Below are positions 38,118 through 44,849 of a stretch of 64,000 nucleotides of DNA, in pieces. Positions within the stretch are counted from its first letter, which is position 1; the number at the start of each line of letters is the position of its first letter. The stretch lies in NCBI RefSeq assembly GCF_040112705.1, contig NZ_CP157804.1:2660001-2724000 (forward strand). Reading direction: 5' to 3'. Made by a program: the position numbers and the translations under genes. The notes beneath the pieces were generated by a model. The model worked only from the letters and a program-made list of their open reading frames with translations. It ran no database searches and was not told the origin of the DNA. Source of the DNA: Flagellimonas sp. MMG031 (GTDB lineage: Bacteria > Bacteroidota > Bacteroidia > Flavobacteriales > Flavobacteriaceae).

Positions 38118-38410
38118 TTCTTGAAATTTAAAAGGTGTTGTCGTATCTCTTTGGCCAGCTGGGCCGTTTCCTCGGCCAATCTGGGGTTGCGCTTGCGGAA
38201 CATGTTGGTGATCAGTTTGAAGTTCCGTTGGTATTTGACCAATAGCTTATAGGCCTCTATCTGTTCGTCCGTCATCCGCTCCACGATTCGGTCTTCGAAG
38301 GCTGCCCGTCTGCAGTACTCACTGACGGAAAGACCGCTCTTCCGGGCCTTGACCTTCAGCAGTTTCTTCTCGTAGACCGAGCACCGGAACTGGACGAACT
38401 CTTTCTTCAT
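38114..38410 (-). CDS. MobC-like relaxosome accessory protein
   Basis: 98 residues from the ATG at 38410 (MKKEFVQFRCSVYEKKLLKV); the frame extends to 38449, but that would run into the primase end and the hairpin. A ribbon-helix-helix-like N-terminus (KARKSGLSVSEYCRRAAF) and a helical C-terminus with basic clusters match MobC/MbeC proteins that help open oriT. It overlaps the relaxase start by 4 bp, so they are translationally coupled. Confidence 0.85.
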   Translation of the reverse strand: MKKEFVQFRCSVYEKKLLKVKARKSGLSVSEYCRRAAFEDRIVERMTDEQIEAYKLLVKYQRNFKLITNMFRKRNPRLAEETAQLAKEIRQHLLNFKK

Positions 38411-38421
38411 TTTTACATCAT

Positions 38422-38446
38422 CTTTTGCGACCTTCGGGAGCAAAAG
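38422..38446. other. Candidate oriT inverted repeat
   Basis: CTTTTGC (38422-38428) and GCAAAAG (38440-38446) enclose an 11-nt centre, in the 45-bp gap between the primase stop and the mobC-like start. Position directly upstream of mobC-relaxase is where oriT usually lies. Nicking is not shown. Confidence 0.4.
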
Positions 38447-38455
38447 CAAGATTTG

Positions 38456-39358
38456 TCATGACAATGACACATCTTGAATTCGTTGCCGAACCTCATCCTT
38501 CGCGCTTTTTACCTTCCATTCGTTCATATCCTTGAAACCTTCATAGAGAGAGGACATATCCCTACTGTTCGGGCACTTTTCCAATAAAAGTTCCGTCATC
38601 CCCATTCCCGCTTTGTCCCTATCCAGAAACAGCTCCACATTTTCATATTCCCCTATTTCTTTTATCATCCGTTTTACAAAGGCCGTGGTATTCAATACCA
38701 AAAGGTCATGGGTATTAAGAAGCTCTGGTCTAAGTTCCAAAAGGGTGAGCATATCGAACATACCTTCCGTAATGGCCAAATTTTTGGAATCGCTCTTGAT
38801 CAATGAAACATCCTTTGGTGAGGTGGAGCCTTTCCAATAGCTGTTCCGCAGTTCCCATCCCCCGGACCTGTTTTGGAGTCCGATGCCAAAGTATGCCCGC
38901 CCTCTTATTCGATAATGGACCTCCTTGCAAAGTTTTCTTCCGGTCTTGGTCGAAATCTTTCTGGAGCTCAGATAGTTTTCTAGGGCCCGGTGCTCGATTT
39001 CCTTTACCTCGATGATTTCAATCGGGTTGGCCCTATGTTCCTTCTTGGTTGGATTCGGAGGCCGGTGAAAGGAAAAATGGCCCATGTTCCCGGACAGTCT
39101 CTCCAATGCCTCCCTTACGGAACAGTTCTCCATTTTCATGACCAGGTCTATGGTACTGCCCCCTTCGAAGGTCCCGAAGTCTATCCAATAGTTTTTCTTC
39201 AATGATACCTTGAAAGAGGCTTGGGTCTCGCTCCGGAACGGGCTGAGGAACCAAGCTTCTTTTTCCGTTTTCCGGACTGGAAAGTGCCCCGACTTGGCCA
39301 GCGTGGAAATGATGTCAATGTTGCGGGCTTTTTCGCAGTCCATTCTTTTTTCTTTCAT
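38456..39358 (-). CDS. DnaG-like primase with Toprim domain (zinc ligands lost)
   Basis: 300 residues from ATG 39358 (MKEKRMDCEKARNIDIISTL); 28 further upstream codons are open but overlap the repeat region. The N-terminal part aligns with the CHC2 zinc-finger domain, but its Cys/His ligands are replaced (WFLSPFRSETQASFKVS, then WIDFGTFEGGSTIDLV). The Toprim domain has LAITEGMFDMLTLLEL and VELFLDRDKAGMGMTE, with the catalytic Glu and DxD. Such proteins are common in Bacteroidota mobile elements and probably prime replication of the excised element or the transferred strand. Confidence 0.85.
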   Translation of the reverse strand: MKEKRMDCEKARNIDIISTLAKSGHFPVRKTEKEAWFLSPFRSETQASFKVSLKKNYWIDFGTFEGGSTIDLVMKMENCSVREALERLSGNMGHFSFHRPPNPTKKEHRANPIEIIEVKEIEHRALENYLSSRKISTKTGRKLCKEVHYRIRGRAYFGIGLQNRSGGWELRNSYWKGSTSPKDVSLIKSDSKNLAITEGMFDMLTLLELRPELLNTHDLLVLNTTAFVKRMIKEIGEYENVELFLDRDKAGMGMTELLLEKCPNSRDMSSLYEGFKDMNEWKVKSAKDEVRQRIQDVSLS

Positions 39359-39377
39359 GGTTCTGTTTTTAATCGAT

Positions 39378-39588
39378 TTTTGATGATTTGATGACAAACC
39401 TCTGGGAGACCCTATAAATACTGGTTGTTTCCCCGTCATCATTTTGTCATCGTTTCATCGTTTTTGTTTTTTTCTTCATGGTACCTGTCATCATTTTTTA
39501 TTTTGATGACAGAATGATGACAAAGTGATGACGGCCTGAACCCTTATAAACATTGGGCTTATATCAATCTGTCATCAAATCATCAAAA
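39378..39588. repeat. Iteron-like TGATGACA array with 19-bp terminal inverted repeat
   Basis: Eight copies of TGATGAC[A/G] or a one-base variant in both orientations, at about 39389, 39434, 39445, 39486, 39504, 39515, 39526 and 39570. Those at 39504, 39515 and 39526 are spaced exactly 11 bp. The ends form a 19-bp inverted repeat (39378-39396 and 39570-39588), and CTGTCATCA/TGATGACAG (39485-39493, 39504-39512) forms a hairpin. It lies between primase and helicase genes; the right end overlaps the last helicase codons. Likely a replication origin or operator (inference). Confidence 0.65.
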
Positions 39589-40769
39589 TTTTGGACCAAA
39601 AATTTCTTTTTTATGGTAAAGTACCTTCCCTTGGCGTCCTCGGTGTTTATCTCGCCGGTATTCCAGATTGTGATCTTTTGGTACTTGTTGGAATTGGGCT
39701 GGTTGTCCAGTTTCCAATCCTTTTTCAGCAACCGTCTCAATTGGGTCAGGTCGGTCTTGACCCTTGTGCGGTTGAGCATGTGCAGGGCATCGATGGGACA
39801 AAGGTCAACCGAGTCCATCTCGAACTTTTCCATGGCGCTGAGCAGTAGACTGGCCAGTTCCTTCTCCACCCTGTTCCGGTTATTGTTCACCAGTTTCTTC
39901 AACGCTGGTGTATGGACCTGTTTTGGCGTGAACCACATTCGTGTTCTTTGCTTTGTGCTGTACTCCCTTTTTGAAAGGAAATCCAAAAAGGCGGGTACCT
40001 CCTGGGCCAACTGGTCCAGGAAATCGGTGTCTTCTTTTTTAAGGGATGGGATTTTCCTCACCCAGAAACGGGTCTCATGGGCATCGATCTTGATAAAACT
40101 GTCCTCGTTGTTACTGCACAGAATAAATTTACCGAAGAACTCCACTTCCCTTTTGTCCTTGCCCTTGGCCTCCAGTTTGTTCCGGTTGGTGGTACTCAGA
40201 TATTTGATGCGCTCGGTAAGCTCCTCTTTGTTGAACAGTACCTCGTCCACGCATATCAGCAACTTGTTGGCCCAGTCCGCATTGAACTGGCTTGCAAAAC
40301 TGTCATTGGTCAGGTATGTCAGGTTGTTGCCAAAGATTTCCTTGAGCCATTTAAGAAAAGTGCTTTTTCCAGTGTTCCTTTCGGTGGAGACCAGACAGAG
40401 GATGGGGAGCACCTGCACTGGCCTTTGGTACAGAAGTTTCAGATAGTCCAGTCCCAGTTCCAACTGGTTTCCGAAGATATGCTTTAAAAAGGTCTGTGTT
40501 CTTTTGATGCTCCCCTCTTTCGGTTCGTGCGCCAAAGGGGAATAGGTATTATAAAAACCATGGTGTTCCTTTTTGAAATCTATATGGCAAGGAATACAAG
40601 CGAACCCGTCATATTTGGGAACCTTGCCCAGATAGTCCTTGCCATGGTCCTGTTTTATGATATGCTCGTTCCACGGGAGCAGCTGCTCGTTGAAATGTCC
40701 GGAAATGGTCGGAATCCTTACCAACTTGTAAAAAGTGGTCCCGACCCTTATGTAGGGTACTGTTTCCAT
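39564..40769 (-). CDS. Primase-helicase / SF3-like ATPase (DUF5906-type)
   Basis: 401 residues. Walker A in VSTERNTGKSTFLKW (about 128-137), Walker B in KLLICVDEVLF, then the sensor FILCSNNEDSFIKID and RFWVRKIPS arginines. A small Cys/His cluster (FACIPCHID) lies near residue 57. The C-terminal ~100 residues contain a winged-helix-like region. This D5/DUF5906 ATPase type unwinds DNA in phage and plasmid replication. It is paired with the Toprim primase downstream across the TGATGACA array. The last residues FDDLMTD are encoded by the inverted repeat. Confidence 0.85.
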   Translation of the reverse strand: METVPYIRVGTTFYKLVRIPTISGHFNEQLLPWNEHIIKQDHGKDYLGKVPKYDGFACIPCHIDFKKEHHGFYNTYSPLAHEPKEGSIKRTQTFLKHIFGNQLELGLDYLKLLYQRPVQVLPILCLVSTERNTGKSTFLKWLKEIFGNNLTYLTNDSFASQFNADWANKLLICVDEVLFNKEELTERIKYLSTTNRNKLEAKGKDKREVEFFGKFILCSNNEDSFIKIDAHETRFWVRKIPSLKKEDTDFLDQLAQEVPAFLDFLSKREYSTKQRTRMWFTPKQVHTPALKKLVNNNRNRVEKELASLLLSAMEKFEMDSVDLCPIDALHMLNRTRVKTDLTQLRRLLKKDWKLDNQPNSNKYQKITIWNTGEINTEDAKGRYFTIKKKFLVQNFDDLMTD

Positions 40770-40844
40770 ATTGGTGCTTTTTGGAATTTTGTGATTACTT
40801 CCACTTTTGGTGAATCCACAAATAATTTAAAGATGAATACGCGA

Positions 40845-41114
40845 CTAAGGATTTGAATCCACAATCGTTTTACTTTCCGGCAAAGGCTTACGGTGGTTCT
40901 GCAGCAGCCAACTGACTATCTTTTCCCTTTCAAAGAATATCAGTTTTCCATTGGGCTTGGAATGCGGGATTTGCCCCGCAGCAGTAAGCTTGTAAAGATA
41001 GCTTCTTGATATGCCCGTGTAATCACAGGTCTCATCAAAGGTCAATACTTCTTTATTGGCGATCAACAGTCGTTCCAAACGGTCGAGCCGTTCGAGTATC
41101 AAAAAATTGTCCAT
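40845..41114 (-). CDS. Excisionase-like helix-turn-helix DNA-binding protein
   Basis: 89 residues. A short coiled start (ILERLDRLERLL) is followed by a MerR/excisionase-type winged helix: VLTFDETCDYTGISRSYLYK, LTAAGQIPHSKPNGKLIFFE, KIVSWLL. Genes like this precede replication and mobilization genes in Bacteroidota elements and control excision or the block's expression. An 18-bp perfect palindrome at 41141-41158, just upstream of its start, is a probable operator. Confidence 0.85.
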   Translation of the reverse strand: MDNFLILERLDRLERLLIANKEVLTFDETCDYTGISRSYLYKLTAAGQIPHSKPNGKLIFFEREKIVSWLLQNHRKPLPESKTIVDSNP

Positions 41115-41567
41115 TTTGTTTCTTTTAAAGATTAGAAATGAACAAAAGCGCTTTTGTTTTCCTTTGAAGAATTCTTTGGATAAAGATAAAAAGAAGGCAA
41201 AGGTAAAGTAAGATTGACCTATTGATTTTATTCACAAATAATTGACATACAGTTTTTTATGTTAAAAAAGTTCAAATATAATGGTATTGATAAACCCTTA
41301 GTTTTATTTGGTTTCATTTGATACCAAATGGAACTGTTCTTATTTTGGGCAAATAGGTGGTTTAATGGAAGAAAGCAGAGTTATCAACAATTAAGACTAG
41401 GGGAGTTAGAAAATAGGCACTTTAAAAAAGCATGTTTTAATCTTTGGATTGTCTTAATGAAGTCTGATACTTTGATACTACTTTAAGAAAGTCTAGCGCT
41501 TTTTTGAAAAATACTGTCTTGAAAATCGTTCGTTTAACAGTACAATGCTTAGAAAGAGATTCAGAGA
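41115..41567. promoter_or_regulatory. AT-rich control region with an 18-bp palindrome
   Basis: 453 bp without a gene. AACAAAAGCGCTTTTGTT at 41141-41158 is a perfect palindrome 27 bp upstream of the HTH gene. ATTTGGT/ACCAAAT arms (41306-41312 and 41323-41329) form a second, weaker inverted repeat. The rest is AT-rich and separates the mobilization block from the mer operon. Confidence 0.55.
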
Positions 41568-41780
41568 TCAACTACAACAACTCTTGTTTTGTTGGATGGG
41601 TGGACAAGCGACAGTACCATAGGAGCAGAAAACACAGCAATCCCCCTCTTTAGGGCGTAGTACTTCTTTACAATTTTCACAATCATAAAAGAACTGGCAA
41701 GCTGTCGTTGGCATTTCTTCTTCTTTCTTGTGTCCACAGTTTGGACACGTAATTGTAGATTCTAAAATAGCTTCCATCAT
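41568..41780 (-). CDS. GDCCVxC domain protein of the mercury operon
   Basis: 70 residues with ten cysteines: TCPNCGHKK, YDCENCKEV, the name motif GDCCVFCSYG, CPP and a C-terminal CC. Proteins of this domain accompany mercury-resistance genes and are sometimes selenoproteins; here all positions are Cys. It probably binds Hg(II) or another soft metal in the cytoplasm. The ATG overlaps the merTP stop by 4 bp, so it is the last gene of the operon. Confidence 0.9.
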   Translation of the reverse strand: MMEAILESTITCPNCGHKKEEEMPTTACQFFYDCENCKEVLRPKEGDCCVFCSYGTVACPPIQQNKSCCS

Positions 41781-42379
41781 TCTATGATTTTATATCCTGT
41801 CTTTCCAACCGCAGCTTCTATTTCATTAGTGTTTACCTTACTGTTGTCAAACTTTATAAAAGCTTTAGAAGTCTCATAATTGGCATCTACCTCTAAAATA
41901 CCCTCTAGTTTATTTACCTCGTTTTCGATATGGGCTTCGCAACCTGCACACGTCATTCCCTCAATGGAATAGTTCACTTCACTTACGTTACTTTCAGATA
42001 CATAAACGATTTGCTTTTCAACATTCGAGTTGGGATAAAACAAATGCGAATAGTATGGAAATGCCAACGTTATACCCGCAAAAATTGTAACCAAAAACAG
42101 GAACTTTTTTGATTGGATAAATTTAGGTTTGTCATCATCACAGGCGCAATCAATATCCTGTGGACGTGGCTTTAATTTTTGATACCAGGCAAAACCAAGA
42201 ATCAAAACGGTCAAACCTACCAAAATAGGCCTATAGGGTTCTACCCAAGAAAAGGTAGAGGCAACTCCCGCAGTTCCGGAAAGCAACGCCAAAACAGGAG
42301 TTATGCAACATAGAGAAGCTACGATAGCCGAAAACAGCCCAGCAAAAGCAGTTCGATTTGATGTCATTGTTTTTTTCAT
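41777..42379 (-). CDS. merTP: Mercuric transport fusion protein MerTP
   Basis: 200 residues. The MerT part has three membrane helices, with the Cys pair in the first (SLCCITPVLALLSGTAGVAS) and a cytoplasmic Cys-x-Cys (DCACDDD). A linker leads to a C-terminal heavy-metal-associated (MerP-like) domain with GMTCAGCEAHIE. The fusion brings Hg(II) across the membrane so that MerA can reduce it. It starts 1 bp after the ArsR-type regulator gene and overlaps the GDCCVxC gene. No mercuric reductase or organomercurial lyase gene is present in the window. Confidence 0.93.
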   Translation of the reverse strand: MKKTMTSNRTAFAGLFSAIVASLCCITPVLALLSGTAGVASTFSWVEPYRPILVGLTVLILGFAWYQKLKPRPQDIDCACDDDKPKFIQSKKFLFLVTIFAGITLAFPYYSHLFYPNSNVEKQIVYVSESNVSEVNYSIEGMTCAGCEAHIENEVNKLEGILEVDANYETSKAFIKFDNSKVNTNEIEAAVGKTGYKIIE

Positions 42380-42380
42380 C

Positions 42381-42752
42381 TTATGCAGTTTTTCTTTCAG
42401 ATGCTACATTACTTAAAATAGTAGTCAAAAAAGCTTTATTCTCCTCTGAAATTCGATAAAAGATGGTTTGACCATCTCTACGGGTAGAAATGACATTGAC
42501 ATCCTTCATCTTACGTAAATGCTGGGAAATAGCGGGAACGCTCATTTCCAGAATATCCGCAAAGTCACAAGGACATAATTCGTTTTCCCGTTGCAACAGA
42601 TACAACATTTTAAAACGAACCTTATTACCGGCCAGTGCCATAACCTTACTTATTCCCTCCATGGAAGTTGATACAGCGTTCAAATCTTCTTTACAGCGTA
42701 GTATTTGAACGTAATCGGCCTCTGCCCTAATGCAGCTAGTTTCAAGTTTCAT
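42381..42752 (-). CDS. ArsR/SmtB-family metal-sensing repressor of the mer operon
   Basis: 123 residues from ATG 42752 (MKLETSCIRAEADYVQ); the frame extends six codons further to 42770. Winged-helix core: KVMALAGNKVRFKMLYLLQ, the metal-site segment ELCPCDFADILEM with two Cys, and VPAISQHLRKMKDVNVIS. Additional Cys near the N-terminus (SCIRAEAD, LRCKEDL) could complete a thiolate site. It is the first gene of the mer operon and replaces the MerR regulator of proteobacterial systems. A 20-bp palindrome upstream (42789-42808) is a likely operator. Confidence 0.9.
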   Translation of the reverse strand: MKLETSCIRAEADYVQILRCKEDLNAVSTSMEGISKVMALAGNKVRFKMLYLLQRENELCPCDFADILEMSVPAISQHLRKMKDVNVISTRRDGQTIFYRISEENKAFLTTILSNVASERKTA

Positions 42753-42788
42753 ATATATTCTTTCCAACAAAGCTACATTAATATAATT

Positions 42789-42808
42789 ATTTAAGCAAGT
42801 ACTTAAAT
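42789..42808. promoter_or_regulatory. Operator of the mer ArsR-type repressor
   Basis: ATTTAAG-CAAGTA-CTTAAAT, a perfect 7-bp inverted repeat with a 6-nt centre, 37 bp upstream of the repressor start. Size and symmetry fit ArsR-family operators. Confidence 0.6.
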
Positions 42809-43145
42809 AGAATAGATGCGGTTCTGTTTAACGGCCCTTTTTTTGAACTTCTTTTCTATTTCAAAAATTCTGTTGTCATTCGGTCACATTTGTGGTCTCT
42901 TTTATTTGTTTCGTTAATTGACCTTTTATGGGACTTAGATTCATAAATCTAATAATGAAGCTAACGCATGTAATAAATGTGATACTTTTTCAAAAAATTA
43001 TGCTATAAAGGATTAAAAAGCATAGAAATAGCCCAATTTGAATCAAATAATACCGAGCTTAATTTAAAACCAGTTTTGCGTGCAAATTGCGTGCAAATGA
43101 AAAAAGCTCCAAAAGTTAAAAACTCTTGAAGCCTTACTGTTACTG

Positions 43146-43188
43146 TGGAGAATACCGGATTCGAACCGGTGACCTCTTGCCTGCCAGG
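43146..43188 (-). pseudogene. 3' half of tRNA-Ala (GGC), truncated
   Basis: On the minus strand the sequence reads CCTGGCAGGCAAG (anticodon loop with GGC and the 3' side of its stem), then AGGTC, the T-arm ACCGGTTCGAATCCGGT, and the 3' acceptor strand ATTCTCC plus discriminator A. The acceptor strand would pair with GGGGAAT and give the G3:U70 pair of tRNA-Ala. Everything 5' of the anticodon loop is absent, so this is not a functional tRNA. Truncated tRNA 3' halves of this kind are left by integrative elements. Confidence 0.82.
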
Positions 43189-43402
43189 AAAGTTAGGTTA
43201 CTAAAATGGAAATGTCATAAAATGACCTATTGAAATATTTTCATTCCATGGTTAATAGGTGGTCTACATAAAATTGCGATTTCGTTACATAGCATGTTCA
43301 ATTTAAAATATTGTCTTTTTGAGGCTCTTTAACTTATTTTAAATCTCAATGGCCCTATTTGGTAATCTAAAATTGTAAAATTGTTAAAGTATTGTTAAAA
43401 AG

Positions 43403-43417
43403 GTGCCCCTTTCGGTG
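43403..43417. repeat. Putative integrase arm site at the right end
   Basis: GTGCCCCTTTCGGTG, identical to 30338-30352 and in the same orientation, 64 bp inside attR. Confidence 0.6.
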
Positions 43418-43480
43418 TCAGTATAACTTCCTTACCCTTCACAACCCTTAAAAACAGTGGTTTTTTCAAATTAAAGAAGA

Positions 43481-43494
43481 CCCTCTTCCTCCGC
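43481..43494 (+). other. attR of the tRNA-Ser island
   Basis: CCCTCTTCCTCCGC, exact copy of the tRNA-Ser 3' end at 30221-30234. The chromosomal sequence resumes after it, with a terminator hairpin that would follow the tRNA in the empty site. Confidence 0.88.
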
Positions 43495-43518
43495 AACCAA
43501 GCACAAAGCTTGAAAGTA

Positions 43519-43552
43519 AAAAACCGCAGATTTAACGCTGCGGTTTTTTTTA
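43519..43552. terminator. Bidirectional terminator beyond attR
   Basis: AAACCGCAG (43521-43529) pairs with CTGCGGTTT (43538-43546), flanked by an A run and a T run. In the uninterrupted chromosome it would terminate the tRNA-Ser transcript; it also ends the minus-strand gene at 43587. Confidence 0.8.
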
Positions 43553-43586
43553 TTTTAAGGGTTTATGCACCTTTAAATCCTTGGAG

Positions 43587-43811
43587 TCAGTCATTTTCGG
43601 GCATGGGCCGGTCCTCGTAGAAGTCCTTGAACGTTTTTTCGGTAGTGTAATCGTCTCGCAGCACCTTGTAGACCGTAATAATGAGCGCTACCTGACCCAA
43701 AACAGTAAGGTAAAACACCCAGTTAAAGGCCAAATCCATGGCCGCAAAGAGCGTCACCGTTACCAAAACAAGGGTTGTCAAACCAAGCCAATCCATCGCA
43801 GAAATCTTCAT
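43587..43811 (-). CDS. Small two-helix membrane protein
   Basis: 74 residues: two membrane helices (LGLTTLVLVTVTLFAAMDLA and VFYLTVLGQVALIITVY) and a charged C-terminal tail (DDYTTEKTFKDFYEDRPMPE). No family recognised. It is alone on the minus strand, with the terminator at 43519-43552 just past its stop. Confidence 0.72.
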   Translation of the reverse strand: MKISAMDWLGLTTLVLVTVTLFAAMDLAFNWVFYLTVLGQVALIITVYKVLRDDYTTEKTFKDFYEDRPMPEND

Positions 43812-43925
43812 CCTTTAGGTTTTTATTGTTTTGTTTAATTTTAACCTAATATAGTTAAACATTTTGTATCTTTCACAAAATTGCTGTTAAAAAAAAACGC
43901 TTTAATCCTAAAATCTAGATACCCC

Positions 43926-44090
43926 ATGTTCGGATTGTTCAAAAAGAAAACGGAAAAAGAAAAACTACAGGAAAAATACGCCAAGTTGCTAAAGGAAGCC
44001 CATGCGCTATCCACCACCAATCGCAAGCTCAGCGATGAAAAAGTCTTTGAGGCGGAAGAAATCATGAAAAAAATAGAACAGTTGGATTAA
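43926..44090 (+). CDS. Lacal_2735 family small protein
   Basis: 54 residues from ATG 43926 (MFGLFKKKTEKEKLQEKYAK); 15 upstream codons are open but not family-like. A strongly charged, mostly helical sequence (LLKEAHALSTTNRKLSDEKV, EAEEIMKKIEQLD), matching the small flavobacterial Lacal_2735 family of unknown function. Soluble; probably a helical hairpin. Confidence 0.85.
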   Translation: MFGLFKKKTEKEKLQEKYAKLLKEAHALSTTNRKLSDEKVFEAEEIMKKIEQLD

Positions 44091-44347
44091 GGTTTACTCT
44101 CTCCCATTCCCTCCCCAGTTGGTACTTATCGGATACACGAACACAATAGAGTCCTAGTTCTGATGAACCACTACATGTGCATAACTTATATCCAATAAGG
44201 CTTAATCCTGCTTCCAACCAAAGGTTGGAATTCCTTGGCCTATAAGTTAAAAATGATGCGGCGTATTGGTTTTATGCCTATTTTGAAAGGTATAGAAACT
44301 TTCTATTTCGATTATGTTGAAGTTAAACACCAAATAAACACAGAAGT
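44091..44347. other. Spacer without a gene
   Basis: 257 bp with nothing recognisable except a short hairpin (CCAACCAAAGGTTGG, about 44214-44228). Confidence 0.5.
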
Positions 44348-44686
44348 ATGGATAACGAAAGTAAACTTTTCATTATCAAATCAATTCATACTTTAATTTG
44401 GGTATTCTTTGTTTCGATAATTATTTACATTCTGTATTCCGGGCTAACGGACAAGGTAACATTGTATACCTGGATGGGTATCGGATTAATTATTGGGGAA
44501 GGGTTAATTCTCTTACTATTCAAAATGTCCTGCCCCCTCACCGTTATCGCGCGAAACTACTCGGAATCCCAAAAAGACAACTTTGACATTTTCTTACCCA
44601 ATTGGCTCGCAAAGCATAACAAACTTATCTTCACATCCATTTTTGTGATAGCACTAATCATCGTGATGTATAGATCGTTAACTTGA
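44348..44686 (+). CDS. Small membrane protein of unknown function
   Basis: 112 residues with three hydrophobic helices (LIWVFFVSIIIYILYSG, YTWMGIGLIIGEGLILLLF, FTSIFVIALIIVMYRSL) and a short conserved-looking loop (CPLTVIARNY, FDIFLPNWLAKHN). Similar small proteins occur widely in bacteria as hypothetical membrane proteins. No function can be given. The codon pattern and clean start support a real gene. Confidence 0.7.
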   Translation: MDNESKLFIIKSIHTLIWVFFVSIIIYILYSGLTDKVTLYTWMGIGLIIGEGLILLLFKMSCPLTVIARNYSESQKDNFDIFLPNWLAKHNKLIFTSIFVIALIIVMYRSLT

Positions 44687-44849
44687 ATTCCCAATGAAAA
44701 TTTATGAATAGCAGGTATGTCATGTACTCCAAAGGAGCATTCTTTAAAATCACTACCTTTAAATTGAAATATCGGTAATTGATATGTCCTTCGAACCGTA
44801 AAACGCAAATCATCTGAATTATCTTTTGCCCACCATGAAACAGATACGC

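Larger units (their letters stand above)
42809..43480. other. Right-end non-coding region of the island
   Basis: About 670 bp with no supported gene. It contains tandem copies of GCGTGCAAAT (about 43078-43098), a tRNA-Ala 3' fragment (43146-43188), an AT-rich stretch, and the 15-bp repeat GTGCCCCTTTCGGTG (43403-43417) that is shared with the left end. Confidence 0.7.
30221..43494. mobile_element. 13.3-kb integrative mobilizable island in tRNA-Ser(UGA)
   Basis: Bounded by a 14-bp direct repeat derived from the tRNA 3' end. In order it holds a tyrosine integrase, a two-component/stress cargo module, a membrane coiled-coil protein, relaxase and MobC-like genes, primase, helicase and excisionase-like genes, and a mercury transport operon. 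It lacks type IV secretion genes, so it would need a helper conjugative element to move (inference). Base composition differs between blocks: the cargo and non-coding parts are AT-rich and the mobilization block is more GC-rich, suggesting mosaic origin. Near the right end is a tRNA-Ala fragment that may mark a second element. Confidence 0.85.

Noticed and set aside
39378..39588. Array considered as CRISPR or transposon ends
   Set aside because: Units are 8 bp with overlapping orientation and no spacer-like uniformity; no transposase lies between the inverted repeats.
43146..43188. Functional tRNA gene on the minus strand
   Set aside because: The 5' half (acceptor 5' strand, D-arm and 5' anticodon stem) is missing.
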